A stretch of DNA of 64,000 nt from Streptomyces sp. WM4235 (GCF_001279725.1 NZ_LGDE01000035.1:67540-131539); one strand, 5' to 3'; numbered from the stretch's first letter, positions 9,001 through 17,236 are shown. The notes: generated by a model from the sequence alone, not told the origin. Made by a program: numbers and translations.

Positions 9001-10746
9001 GAGGATGCGCGGGCCGCCGTCGAGGTGGAGGGCGGTGATGCGGCCGTCGGCGGTGTCGAAGCGAAGGCGGTATCCGCCGGAGTGGGCCATGCCGAGCGGG
9101 GTGCCGTGAGCGTCGAACTCGAAGGTGATGAGGTTGTCGTTGCGGTCCTCCAACTGGGCGATCGGCGCGATGCCGTCGCCGTCCGGGTCCCCGGCGGGCG
9201 GGGTGAAGCGGCGGACCTGGCCGGCGGCTGGGTCGGTGAGTGTCCAGTCGCCGTCCGGAGTGCGTTCGAGGGGGTGGCGGGGCGCGGAGGCGGATACCGG
9301 CAGGACCGGGACGCCCGGGGCGGCATGCGGGTAGGCGACGATCAGCCCGTCCTCGGTGACCAGGACGACGCCCTCGGGGTCGACCTCCAGGTGCTGGTCG
9401 ATGCTCGACGCCCAGGTCGGCCCGAACCAGCGCCCGGCGGTGTACCCCGATTCCGCGCGCCGGACGAAGGCCAGCGGCAGCGTTCCGGGCAGCACGATGT
9501 CGGTCTGCGGGAGGAACATCCGGCCGGTGGCCAGGTCGATCGGGTCGGTGTTGTCGTACCGCTTCGCCGCATCGGGCGTTTCCCTCACATGGGGGCCGTC
9601 CTTGTCGAGGCCGGTGCGGCCGGGGCCCTTGAGGTCGTCGGCGTGCTTGGCGGCCGAGCCGACCTTCTTCAGCGCCCCGAGCCCCTTGGATCCGACGAGT
9701 TCCGGAATCATCTTCCCGATGCCCTCGGAAGGATCCTTCATGAACTCATCAAGCATCTGCTTGCCCGCACCCAGCGGGTCGTTGGCCATCGTGACCAGGC
9801 CCGCGGCCGTCGAGTTCAGGTTCGTCAGGTACTCGGCCGGATGCGTCAGGTTGTACGGATCCGTCGGGTTCAGCGCCCGCGCGAAGTTCACGATCCCGGC
9901 CGTGCCCTTGATGACACCACCCGCCAGGTGCGTCTGGGCAAGGTCCAGGTAATCCATCCCGTCGCCGAGCTGCTTGGCGTACGAGGGCTTCGGCGGAGCC
10001 GCGTCCCGCGCCGCCCGCACCGCGGTACGCACGGTCTCCGCGACGTCGTTGCGCTGCTTGCGGGCCGTCTCGAGCTTGTCCTGCGCGGCCGTCGCCAGCG
10101 CGACGCCCGGATCGGTGAAGTCCTCGGACGGGCGCGGCGGCAGCGTGTCCTTCTTCGCCTTCAACGCGTCGTTGTAAGTCTTGACCAGCTTGTTGTGGGC
10201 GTTGCGGGCGTCGGTGGAAACCTTCTTCGCGTTGTTGTACTCCTCCAACGCCTCCTTCGCCTGGCCCTGCGCCCACTCCACCGTCTCCGCGAAACGACCC
10301 ATCGCCTCGGAGGCCTTCCCGAAGGCCTCCGCCGCCTTGAACCAGCGCGGCGGCTCCTTCGCCACCGACTCGCGGAAGGCGTCCGCCGCCTTGCCCTTGA
10401 GCCCGTCCGGCTCCCCCATCCCCTTCAGACCGTTGCCGACCTTGTCGAAGGAGGCCTTGAAGTCGTTCAGGTGCGAAACCTGCGCCCGGATCTTCGACAC
10501 ACTGCCGTAAACCAGCTTGCTCGGGTCCTCGGTCTGGCCCAGCTCCAGCTCCGCCACGTCCGCACCGAGCTGGTTGGCGGCCGAGCGGCTCTTGTCACGG
10601 ATCCAGTCACCCGCGTCGTCCAGACCGACGTCCTCGGCAAGATCGGCCGTCTTGTCACCGGCCCACTCGACCGCGTCGCCGACCTTCTCCGCGCCCTTCT
10701 CAACACCATCCTCGATGACGTCCGGCACGAAATCCCGCCAGCCCAT
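6085..10746 (-). CDS. RHS/YD-repeat polymorphic toxin with T7SS-type N-terminus
   Basis: A 1553-aa protein. Residues 1-240 are helical (MGWRDFVPDVIEDGVEKG onward) and resemble the N-terminal domain of proteins thought to use type VII secretion. About 395-470 is a DUF6531 segment (DPIDLATGRMFLPQTDIVLPG). About 530-1350 holds more than a dozen YD repeats of the form G--T-Y-YD--G-L, which form a hollow shell in characterised RHS proteins. The RHS core hallmark follows (PGQYADPETGLHYN, then RYLTPDPLGL, about 1369-1425). The last ~125 residues after DYLGLAP are the variable toxin. Its IYRTP, KIYFGE-AVAAEYAG and EIPVDKL blocks loosely resemble an ADP-ribosyltransferase-like fold; this is a guess. 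It is likely an interbacterial effector. Start and previous stop overlap as TGATG. Confidence 0.9.
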   Translation of the reverse strand: MGWRDFVPDVIEDGVEKGAEKVGDAVEWAGDKTADLAEDVGLDDAGDWIRDKSRSAANQLGADVAELELGQTEDPSKLVYGSVSKIRAQVSHLNDFKASFDKVGNGLKGMGEPDGLKGKAADAFRESVAKEPPRWFKAAEAFGKASEAMGRFAETVEWAQGQAKEALEEYNNAKKVSTDARNAHNKLVKTYNDALKAKKDTLPPRPSEDFTDPGVALATAAQDKLETARKQRNDVAETVRTAVRAARDAAPPKPSYAKQLGDGMDYLDLAQTHLAGGVIKGTAGIVNFARALNPTDPYNLTHPAEYLTNLNSTAAGLVTMANDPLGAGKQMLDEFMKDPSEGIGKMIPELVGSKGLGALKKVGSAAKHADDLKGPGRTGLDKDGPHVRETPDAAKRYDNTDPIDLATGRMFLPQTDIVLPGTLPLAFVRRAESGYTAGRWFGPTWASSIDQHLEVDPEGVVLVTEDGLIVAYPHAAPGVPVLPVSASAPRHPLERTPDGDWTLTDPAAGQVRRFTPPAGDPDGDGIAPIAQLEDRNDNLITFEFDAHGTPLGMAHSGGYRLRFDTADGRITALHLDGGPRILAYGYTAGDLTEVVNSSGLPLRFTYDDRGRITSWTDTNNRSYAYTYDEQNRCVAEGGGEGHMVLRLAYDALDEATGHRVTETVTGEGHTRRYLVDDTYKIVADTDPLGNTTRYVRDGRSRLLAQTDPLGRTTSHRHDDDGNLVSVTRADGRESTARHNEFGQPVQVKRVDGHVVRYAYDERGNRTSATDSLGRVTRFTYDEAGGLTSVTDPQGGTTAIRCDRVGLPAEVTDPLGSTTRFERDAFGRPTAVTDPTGATTHLEWTVEGRPALRVHADGAVESWTWDGEGNCTSHTDRLGGVTRFEYTEFDVLTARTGPDGVRYAFGHDAELRLTEVTSPEGLTWNYAYDPAGRLTSETDFDGRTITYVHGPTGSLVSRTNALGQTTAFERNALDQIVRKDADGNVTTYAYDLTDQLAHSQGPDGTTVTLLRDHEGRVQSETVDGRALTYTYDELGRRTGRTTPTGVTATWSYDGAGRRTTMTASGRSLGFAYDAAGREVTRRVGDDVVLSHVFDPVGRLTDQTVIGSGGARVRHRSYTYRADGHLTAVDDAGSGRQEYELDPVGRVTAVRAADWTESYAYDQAGNQTFASWQTGHAGHVANGVRAYEKNRIVRAGAVRYEHDGLGRVTVRRKTRPSRKPDIWRYEWDVEDRLLSATTPDGTVWRYRYDPLGRRTAKLRLAEDGRTVTERIDFTWDGNTLCEQTSSSNDLPHLVAITWDHQGIRPIAQTERILDASREEIDSRFFAIVTDLVGTPTELIDESGNVAWHERSTLWGITTWAAKSTAYTPLRFPGQYADPETGLHYNYFRHYDPENARYLTPDPLGLTPAPNPSTYVTNPHAWTDYLGLAPDYFPIYRTPKGAHAQYELDHGPNPANHQPGVDIGGGIISDGKIYFGERAVAAEYAGPTGANFAKGMVKYEMHPSFLEEFADHAKIHDRNGPNGAPRIEFEIPVDKLDRFNELTQNRSWVKVFGGPN

Positions 10747-11309
10747 CAGCGACCGCCCCCGTCACGCTTCGCCTGCTCCAACAGGTCCTTCAGCGAACCG
10801 ATCTTCCCGGTGGAGGTGAGCTGGTCCCCGGTGTCCGACCAGGTCTTCTCGATGTCCTCAGCACTCTTCTGGAAGGACTCCGGGCTGTAATCGGGCTTGT
10901 AGGCATCCGCGGAGAAGATGTCGCCCCAGGACTTCTGCTCGATCTCGTCCTCGGAGGCGTGCGGATTGCCGTACGCGGCGTTCGCCACGACCTTGAACGA
11001 GCCCTGGAGGTACTGCTCCTCCTCCCACACCGTCCCCGCCGCGATCCCCAACGACTGCGCGAGGGTGCTCGCGTTCTGCACCAGACTCCGCACACCCCAC
11101 TCCCAGCGCTCGCAGAAATCCTCGAAGTCCGTCGCCAGACCCGCGTGCCCTGCCTCCATCCCCGTCATCGACAGATTCTCGAACCCCGCACCCTGCGAAG
11201 CACCGGCCGCGTCCCCCGACTCCCGCAACTCCCCGATCGCCGCCCGCAGACCGTCCTGGATGTTCTTGACCGCCGCCGGCGAGACCTCCAGGTCCCCGTC
11301 ACCCGCCAT
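10746..11309 (-). CDS. WXG100-like T7SS partner of the RHS toxin
   Basis: A 187-aa, mostly helical protein. The start is MAGDGDLEVSPAAV at ATG 11309, which overlaps the upstream stop as TGATG; the extended frame up to 11489 lies over the upstream gene. An N-terminal helical pair (about residues 10-105) contains a W-x-W-G turn (FCERWEWGVRSLVQNA), reminiscent of the WXG motif of ESX/T7SS substrates. The C-terminal part is acidic. In actinobacteria, a small helical protein encoded just before a long toxin is often its co-secreted partner or chaperone. I infer that role from context. No ESX machinery is in the window. Confidence 0.7.
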   Translation of the reverse strand: MAGDGDLEVSPAAVKNIQDGLRAAIGELRESGDAAGASQGAGFENLSMTGMEAGHAGLATDFEDFCERWEWGVRSLVQNASTLAQSLGIAAGTVWEEEQYLQGSFKVVANAAYGNPHASEDEIEQKSWGDIFSADAYKPDYSPESFQKSAEDIEKTWSDTGDQLTSTGKIGSLKDLLEQAKRDGGGR

Positions 11310-11716
11310 CAGGCCACCGCCCCGGCCGCCAGGTCCACCGCACTGGCATCGGGCACAATCCCCGCGACCGGCGGGAAGAACATCGACCCGTCCACGTCCG
11401 CCACGTTCAGCACCACACCCGCCGGACCGCCCGCCGCCGGAACCACCGCATCGACCAGACGCGCACCCAGCACCGAGAGGAACTCCCACTCCCGGCCGGC
11501 CTCCGCCTCACCGCGCGCCGCCGCGAACCGGGCCAGCGCCTCCTCGTCCGTGAACGCGTAGATCCACCGGATGCCGCCCGACACCGCCGACATCAGACCG
11601 CCCTCCGGCCCGTCCGCGAGCGGCACCAGCAGGACAGCCCGCCGGAACTCCCCCACCAGGCGTGCCGGATCACCCGATCCGTCCCGTATCGCCGCGATCT
11701 CTGCGGTCAGTTCCAT
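11309..11716 (-). CDS. SseB-like protein, first gene of the toxin cassette
   Basis: A 135-aa protein. The middle (FRRAVLLVPL about residues 25-35, then GGIRWIYAFTDEEALARFAA about 45-65) matches the SseB N-terminal superfamily, common in actinobacteria and frequently found beside WXG100/T7SS toxin genes. A GGAGGGG ribosome-binding site precedes the ATG at 11716. Its stop overlaps the next start (TGATG). Its role in the cassette is unknown; it may be a chaperone or second immunity factor. It follows tdk by 92 bases in the same direction. Confidence 0.72.
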   Translation of the reverse strand: MELTAEIAAIRDGSGDPARLVGEFRRAVLLVPLADGPEGGLMSAVSGGIRWIYAFTDEEALARFAAARGEAEAGREWEFLSVLGARLVDAVVPAAGGPAGVVLNVADVDGSMFFPPVAGIVPDASAVDLAAGAVA

Positions 11717-11766
11717 GGGCTACGTCCCCTCCAGCGCCGGTCAGCGTCCTGGAGGAGCACGCTATC

Positions 11767-11785
11767 GGGAACCCCACCGGTTCCC
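11767..11785 (-). terminator. Small hairpin between tdk and the toxin cassette
   Basis: A perfect 7-base inverted repeat (GGGAACC/GGTTCCC) with a 5-base loop lies between tdk and the SseB-like gene. It could terminate tdk transcription or serve as an operator. There is no clear T-run. Confidence 0.35.
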
Positions 11786-11808
11786 TCAGGCCCACTGGGC
11801 GCGCCCTG

Positions 11809-12459
11809 TCAGGCGTGGTTGACCGGGAGGACGTCCGGGGAGAGGGCGCCCGCGTGGGCTGCGGCGCTGGTCATGCGGCGCAGGTGGTGGCGGCGGCAGA
11901 GGACCTCGTAGCCGATCTCCCCGGCCGGGCGGTTCACGTCGCCGACGACCACCTGGGCACCCTCGACGACCATCTCGCCGTCCACCGTGCGGGCGTTGTG
12001 CGTAGCGCGGGCGCCGCACCAGCACAGGGCCTCGACCTGGAGCTGCTCCAGTCGGTCCGCCAGTTCGATCAGACGCTGCGAGCCCGGGAAGAGCTTCGTG
12101 CGGAAGTCCGTCGTGATGCCGAAGGCGAAGACGTCCAAGCCGAGGTCGTCCACGATGCGGGCCAGCTGATCGATCTGGACCGGGGCCAGGAACTGCGCCT
12201 CGTCCACGATCACGTAGTCCGCCTTGCCGCCCTTCGAGAGCTGGGCCACCAGGTACGCATAGAGGTCCATGCCCTCCGGCGCCTCGATCGCCTCCATCAC
12301 CAGGCCGAGCCGGGACGACAGCTTGCCCTCGCCCGCGCGGTCGTCACGGGTGAAGATGACGCCCTGAAGCCCCCGCGCGTCGCGGTTGTGCGCGATCTGG
12401 AGCGCCAGTGTGCTCTTTCCGCAGTCCATCGTTCCGGAGAAGAACACCAGCTCGGGCAT
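11809..12459 (-). CDS. tdk: Thymidine kinase (type II)
   Basis: A 216-aa enzyme that phosphorylates thymidine with ATP in pyrimidine salvage. It starts MPELVFFSGTMDCGKSTLAL, with the P-loop GTMDCGKST at about residues 9-17. It has DEAQFL (general base region), the lasso-domain cysteines (CWCGARA and a later CRRHH), and a C-terminal HHLRRMTSAAAHAG stretch typical of Streptomyces TDK. Length fits the family. ATG at 12459 was chosen because the family starts there; the frame is open much further upstream only through overlap with neighbouring genes. A degraded copy of its 3' part lies at 5062-5666. Confidence 0.95.
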   Translation of the reverse strand: MPELVFFSGTMDCGKSTLALQIAHNRDARGLQGVIFTRDDRAGEGKLSSRLGLVMEAIEAPEGMDLYAYLVAQLSKGGKADYVIVDEAQFLAPVQIDQLARIVDDLGLDVFAFGITTDFRTKLFPGSQRLIELADRLEQLQVEALCWCGARATHNARTVDGEMVVEGAQVVVGDVNRPAGEIGYEVLCRRHHLRRMTSAAAHAGALSPDVLPVNHA

Positions 12460-12524
12460 GGGAAGTACGGGACCTTTCAGTTCGGGGCACGGGTGGGCGA
12501 AGACGGTCGGGTGGCGCGTGGGGG

Positions 12525-13727
12525 TCAGGTGCGGACTTCGAGGAGCGGCACCAGTTGCTCGGCCGCGGTCATGGAGCCGTGCATGCCGACGAGCGCCGAC
12601 TCGTTGGGCTCCTTGCGGGACGCGGTGATCGCGACGTCGGCGTGGGCGGCGGCGACGACGTCGCCGATCCGGCCCAGCACGCGCTCGTCGCACTCCCCCG
12701 GGGCGCCGAACCAGCCGAGTTCCAGGGCCTCTTCGCGGCTCGCGATCCAGAAGCGGTCCCCGAGCACCTCGCGCCACACGGTGAGTACGTCGGCCTCGGC
12801 TCCCGGCACCGCGTAGACGTGTCGGGCCCGTCCCTCGCCGCCCAGCAGGGCCACACCCGCGCCCAGTTCCCAGTCCTCGTCGAAGTCGATCCGCGAATCC
12901 TCGTCGAAGGGCACGTCCACCATGCCGTGGTCGGCGGTCACGTACAGGGCGGTACGGGGCGGCAGTTGCTCCGCCAGGCGCTGCACCAGCCGGTCGACGT
13001 ACATGAGTTGACCGCGCCACACGTCGGAGTCGACGCCGTGGCGGTGGCCGGCTCCGTCGAGTTCGCTGTAGTACGTGTACACGAGCGAGCGTTCGCCGGC
13101 GGCGAGTTGGATGGCCGCGAGATCCATCCGCTCCTCGCCGGTCATCCGGCCGTGGAAGGTGCCGCCGCTCAGCGCGATCTTGGTGAGCGGGGTGGTCTGG
13201 AAACCCGGCGCGGACACCTGCGCGGTGTGCACGCCGGCGGCGTCCGCGAGCTGGAAGACGGTGGGGTACGGCTGCCAGACCTTCGGCTGGGTCCACGGCT
13301 GCCAGCGGAGCTGGTTCATCAGTTCGCCGGAGGCCGGGTTGCGCACGGCGTAGCCGGGCAGGCCGTGTCGGGCGGGCGGCAGTCCCGTGCCGACGGAGGC
13401 CAGCGAGGTGGCGGTGGTCGCCGGGAAGCCCGAGGTGATCGGGCGGCCGGTGCCGCCGCGCGAACCGGCGAGCAGGGAGGCCAGGTACGGGGCCTCCTGC
13501 GGGTGGGCCTTGACCTGCTCCCAGCCCATGCCGTCGACCAGGAAGACGCAGTTCCGGTCGGCCGGGGTCAGTTCGGCGATCCCGGCGGCGAGGCCGGGAA
13601 CGCCCTGTCCGGCCGCCAAGGTCGGCAGCAGGTCGGCGAGCGAGCCGGTGCCGTAGTGCGGGACGGGGGCGCCGGCGAGGTCCAGCGGCTCGGGCTCGTC
13701 CCAGTGCGCGGGTACAGAGGAGAACAT
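12525..13727 (-). CDS. Alkaline-phosphatase-superfamily nucleotide pyrophosphatase/phosphodiesterase
   Basis: A 400-aa protein of the type I phosphodiesterase/nucleotide pyrophosphatase family. The first metal-binding aspartate sits in CVFLVDGMGW (about residues 58-67). The nucleophile threonine is in GFPATTATSLAS (about residues 98-109). Further metal ligands lie in YSELDGAGHRHG (about 220-231) and TADHGM (about 265-270). All key elements are present, so it should be active on a phosphodiester or phosphomonoester. The true substrate is not known. No signal peptide is visible, so it is probably cytoplasmic. The start overlaps the stop of the DUF5998 gene (TGATG), which suggests coupled translation. 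Confidence 0.88.
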   Translation of the reverse strand: MFSSVPAHWDEPEPLDLAGAPVPHYGTGSLADLLPTLAAGQGVPGLAAGIAELTPADRNCVFLVDGMGWEQVKAHPQEAPYLASLLAGSRGGTGRPITSGFPATTATSLASVGTGLPPARHGLPGYAVRNPASGELMNQLRWQPWTQPKVWQPYPTVFQLADAAGVHTAQVSAPGFQTTPLTKIALSGGTFHGRMTGEERMDLAAIQLAAGERSLVYTYYSELDGAGHRHGVDSDVWRGQLMYVDRLVQRLAEQLPPRTALYVTADHGMVDVPFDEDSRIDFDEDWELGAGVALLGGEGRARHVYAVPGAEADVLTVWREVLGDRFWIASREEALELGWFGAPGECDERVLGRIGDVVAAAHADVAITASRKEPNESALVGMHGSMTAAEQLVPLLEVRT

Positions 13728-14323
13728 CAGCGGCCGGCGGCGGGCGAGGCCGCGGTGGCCTCGGACAGGGCCTGGGCGAAGACCAGGGTCTGGCGGACCG
13801 TCTCCGGGCCGTCGCCGGCCTCGCTGACCCGCAGGCTGAGGTCGTCGGCGGTGGAGTTGCCGGTGTAGCCGTGGTCGGAGTCGCAGTTCGGGTCGCCGCA
13901 GGCGGCGGGCTCCAGGTCGATGCGCGAGACCGCACCCCAGCCGATGGTCAGCACGACCTCGCGCGGCAGGGTGCCGGCGGTGTACGACTCGGGGTTGGCG
14001 ACGACGCGGCTGAGCACCACAGAGGAGATGCTGCCGAGCTTGACCGACTCGGTGGACGTCGTCGCGTACGGGGACGGCGACCCGGCGTCGGCGGCCTGCT
14101 CGTCGGTGTGGCTCACGATGAAGCGGTTGCCGGTGAGGACCAGGACCGTGACGTGCCGGCGCACCTCGTTGGAGTCGAAGGTCGTCTCCTGGTGGACCAG
14201 GTACGACGAGATCGGCTCGCCGCCCACCGCGGCCTCCACGGCCTCGGCCACGAGGGTCGGGTAGTAGCCGCTGCGCTCGATCGCCGCGCGCAGCCCCTGG
14301 GTCGTCGTACCGGATTTCGCCAT
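13727..14323 (-). CDS. DUF5998 family protein
   Basis: A 198-aa conserved actinobacterial protein of unknown function. The start is MAKSGTTTQGLRAAIERSGY at ATG 14323, with AGGA 8 bases upstream; an ATG three codons earlier would sit too close to that site. The sequence is a compact alpha/beta domain with HVTVLVLTGNRFIVSHTDE in the middle and an acidic ACGDPNCDSDHGY segment near the C-terminus that could bind metal. It is translationally coupled to the phosphodiesterase gene. The pair is commonly conserved together in Streptomyces as far as I recall. Confidence 0.8.
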   Translation of the reverse strand: MAKSGTTTQGLRAAIERSGYYPTLVAEAVEAAVGGEPISSYLVHQETTFDSNEVRRHVTVLVLTGNRFIVSHTDEQAADAGSPSPYATTSTESVKLGSISSVVLSRVVANPESYTAGTLPREVVLTIGWGAVSRIDLEPAACGDPNCDSDHGYTGNSTADDLSLRVSEAGDGPETVRQTLVFAQALSEATAASPAAGR

Positions 14324-14374
14324 GAGGTCCATCCTAAGGCCCGTCCGGGGCAGCCGGACCGCGCCGGACCGGTC

Positions 14375-17236
14375 CTAGTAGCTGGGGAGGGTGCGCGGTC
14401 CGAGGTCGGTGCGGACGGGCGGGCGGGCCACGCGGACGGTGGCGCTCAGCACGGAGAGCCCTTCCGTGGCGACGACGACGGGCTCCAGGGACACCCCGAT
14501 CACCTCGGGGTGGTCGTGGACCAGTCGGGACAGGCGCAGGAGCAGCTCCTCCAGGGCGGGCGTGTCCACGGGGTCGCTGCCGCGCCAGCCGAAGAGGAGG
14601 GGCGCGGCGCGGATGGACCGGATCAGGGCGGCCGCGTCCCGGTCGGTGGCCGGGACGAGCCGGTGGGCGGTGTCACCGAGCAGTTCGGAGGGGACGCCGG
14701 CGAGACCGAAGGAGAGGACGGCGCCGGCGGCGGGATCGATGACGCTGCGCACGACGGTGTCGACGCCGCGGGGCACCATCGCCTGGACGACCGGGAGCAG
14801 CTCGGCCGGCTTGCCGAGGGCCTCGGTGAGTTCGTCGTAGGCGCGCCGCAGCTCCGCCTCGGCCGTCAGGGCCAGGCGTACGCCTCCCAGATCGGCGCGG
14901 TGGCGCAGGTGCGGGGCGGTGGTCTTCAGGGCCACCGGGTAGCCGAGCGTGCGGGCGGCCCGTACGGCGGCGCCGGCGTCGGGCGCGGGCAGGGTGGGGA
15001 GCACCCGGATCCCGTACCGGGCGAGGAGCGTGATCGCGTCCGCCTCGTCGAGGGTGATCGCGGAGTCCGCGGGGCCGGCGAGGAGGGCGGCGAGCTGCGC
15101 GGCGGCTCCGGCCTCGTCGATGTCCTCGTACTCGGGCACCTGGCCGGCGTCGGCGAGGGACCGCCTCCACTGTGCGTACCGCACGGCTTCGGCGACGGCG
15201 CGGACGGCACGCTCGGCGGCGGGGTAGGCGGGGATCCGCCCCTCCCCGGCGGTGCCGGGCCGAGTGGTGGGGTGGCCCGTCGAAGGGGTGTCGGCCTGCC
15301 GCGGGGCGCCCGGCGGCGGGGTCTGCGTGACGGGGATGCCCGCGACCGGGGTGGTCGGGGCCGGGGTGGTCGGTGTGATCGCGTTCGCGGGGCGGGGCGC
15401 GACGGTTCCGGCGGCCGTGGAGAGGGCCTCGGCCAGCGCGCCCAGCTCGACGTGCACCACCGCGACCGGCTTGCCCGGGTGCTCCGCGACGGCGTCGCGC
15501 AGTGCGCTCGCCAGGTCGTCGGCCGGCGCGTTCTCCCCCACCCAGGGGATCGCCGTCACGACGACCGCGTCGCAGTCCGGCGAGGCCAGGGCGTCGGCGA
15601 GGGCGGTACGGAAGTCCCGGGGCGTGGCGGCGGTGGTCAGGTCCAGCGGTGGCAGGGGCCGCAGCCCCCGGGTCAGGCAGGCGTCGTAGGTGAGCACGCC
15701 CAGCGATTCGGAGTTCCCGAGGATCGCCACCCTCGGGCCGGCGGGCAGCGGCTGACCGGCCAGCAGCAGCCCGACGTCGACCAGTTCCGTGACCGTGTCG
15801 ACCCGGATGACGCCCGCCTGCCTGAGCAGTTCCGAGACGGTGGATTCGGGCAGCCGGGTGCCGGGGACCACGTGTCCGGCCGGGGTGTGCCGGCCACCCC
15901 GGGCCACGACCACGGGCTTGACGGCGGCCGTGCGGCGGGCGAGGCGGGTGAACTTGCGGGGGTTGCCCAGGGTCTCCAGGTACATCAGGGCCACGTCGGT
16001 GGAGTCGTCGTCGTACCAGTACTGGAGGATGTCGTTGCCGGAGACGTCGGCCCTGTTGCCGGCCGAGACGAACGAGGACAGCCCCTCGCCGCGCCGCAGC
16101 AGCCCCGAGAGCAGGGCGATGCCGATCGCGCCGGACTGGGTGAACAGGCCGATCCGGCCGCGCGCGGACGCCGGGGTGGGGGCCAGTGAGGCGTTCAGCT
16201 CCACGTCCGGAGCGGTGTTGATGACCCCGAAGGCGTTCGGGCCGATCAGTCGCATCCCGTACGAGCGGACCTGGCGCACCAGTTCGCGCTGCCGTTGCAA
16301 CCCGGCCGGGCCGCTCTCGCCGTATCCGGCGGACAGCACCACCAGCCCCTGCACACCGTGCTCTCCGCACGCGCGGACCGCGTCCGGGACCCGGTCCGCC
16401 GGGACGGCGACGACCGCGAGGTCGACCGGGGCGCCGATGTCGGCGACGGTGCGGTAGGCGCGTACGCCGTCGAGCAGGTCGGCGGAGGCCGCCTCGTTGA
16501 CCGCGTACAGCTGGCCGTGGAAGCCGGTGTCCCGAAGGTTGCGCAGCGCCGCGGCGCCCACGCCGCCGCCGGAGCGGCTGACTCCGATCACCGCCACGGA
16601 GCCGGGGGCCAGGAGCCGCTGGACGGAGCGGGCCTCGGCGCGCTGTTCGCGGGCGCGCTGCACGGCGAGGGACTCGGCGGTGGGTTCGAGGTCGAGGGTG
16701 AGGTGGACGGCGCCGTCCTCGAAGCTGCGCTTCTGCTGGTAGCCGACGTCCGTGAACACTTTGATCATCTTGCTGTTGGCGGGCAGCACCTCGGCGGCGA
16801 ACCGGCGGATGCCGCGCTCCCGGGCCACCGCGCCGATGTGTTCGAGGAGGGCGGAGGCGACTCCGCGGCCCTGGTGCGCGTCCTGGACGAGGAAGGCGAC
16901 CTCCGCCTCGTCGGCGGGTGCGGAGGCGGGCCGGCCGTCGGGGCCGATGCGGTCGAAGCGGACCGTGGCGATGAACTCGCCGCCGATGGTCGCCGCGAGG
17001 CCGACGCGGTCCACGTGGTCGTGGTGGGTGAAGCGGTGGACGTCGCGGTCGGACAGGCGGGGGTACGGGGCAAAGAACCGGTAGTACTTCGACTCGTCGG
17101 AGACCTGTTCGTAGAAGCTGACCAGGCGACCCGCGTCCTCGGCGGTGATGGGCCGGATCCGGGCGGTGCCGCCGTCGCGCAGCACGACGTCCGCTTCCCA
17201 GTGGGCCGGGTACGAGGGGTCCGACTCGGTGGTCAT
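14375..17236 (-). CDS. Pat-like GNAT acetyltransferase fused to an acyl-CoA ligase (NDP-forming) module
   Basis: A 953-aa fusion. Residues about 15-185 form a GNAT domain with the acetyl-CoA loop QGRGVA. About 200-290 is a CoA-binding Rossmann domain (GSVAVIGVSRSGG), about 345-500 a succinyl-CoA-ligase-like domain. A Pro/Thr-rich linker covers about 605-665, and about 715-945 is an ATP-grasp domain. Proteins of this build (Pat) acetylate lysines, for example on acyl-CoA synthetases, with the ligase part sensing metabolites. In active ADP-forming synthetases the phospho-histidine lies in an S-H-T-G motif; here the region reads GGRHTPAGHVVPG, so the ligase activity may be lost. ATG at 17236 has AAGG 7 bases upstream; GTG 17242 is a less likely alternative. 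Confidence 0.88.
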   Translation of the reverse strand: MTTESDPSYPAHWEADVVLRDGGTARIRPITAEDAGRLVSFYEQVSDESKYYRFFAPYPRLSDRDVHRFTHHDHVDRVGLAATIGGEFIATVRFDRIGPDGRPASAPADEAEVAFLVQDAHQGRGVASALLEHIGAVARERGIRRFAAEVLPANSKMIKVFTDVGYQQKRSFEDGAVHLTLDLEPTAESLAVQRAREQRAEARSVQRLLAPGSVAVIGVSRSGGGVGAAALRNLRDTGFHGQLYAVNEAASADLLDGVRAYRTVADIGAPVDLAVVAVPADRVPDAVRACGEHGVQGLVVLSAGYGESGPAGLQRQRELVRQVRSYGMRLIGPNAFGVINTAPDVELNASLAPTPASARGRIGLFTQSGAIGIALLSGLLRRGEGLSSFVSAGNRADVSGNDILQYWYDDDSTDVALMYLETLGNPRKFTRLARRTAAVKPVVVARGGRHTPAGHVVPGTRLPESTVSELLRQAGVIRVDTVTELVDVGLLLAGQPLPAGPRVAILGNSESLGVLTYDACLTRGLRPLPPLDLTTAATPRDFRTALADALASPDCDAVVVTAIPWVGENAPADDLASALRDAVAEHPGKPVAVVHVELGALAEALSTAAGTVAPRPANAITPTTPAPTTPVAGIPVTQTPPPGAPRQADTPSTGHPTTRPGTAGEGRIPAYPAAERAVRAVAEAVRYAQWRRSLADAGQVPEYEDIDEAGAAAQLAALLAGPADSAITLDEADAITLLARYGIRVLPTLPAPDAGAAVRAARTLGYPVALKTTAPHLRHRADLGGVRLALTAEAELRRAYDELTEALGKPAELLPVVQAMVPRGVDTVVRSVIDPAAGAVLSFGLAGVPSELLGDTAHRLVPATDRDAAALIRSIRAAPLLFGWRGSDPVDTPALEELLLRLSRLVHDHPEVIGVSLEPVVVATEGLSVLSATVRVARPPVRTDLGPRTLPSY

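Noticed and set aside
8029..10890. A 953-aa plus-strand open frame
   Set aside because: It is the antisense shadow of the RHS gene; its Val/Gly/Arg-rich product shows no family features and codon positions follow the minus-strand gene.
5062..12459. Integrative element with att sites
   Set aside because: The flanking repeats are about 600 bases of tdk coding sequence, not short att cores, and no integrase, transposase or tRNA gene is present. Homologous recombination explains it better.
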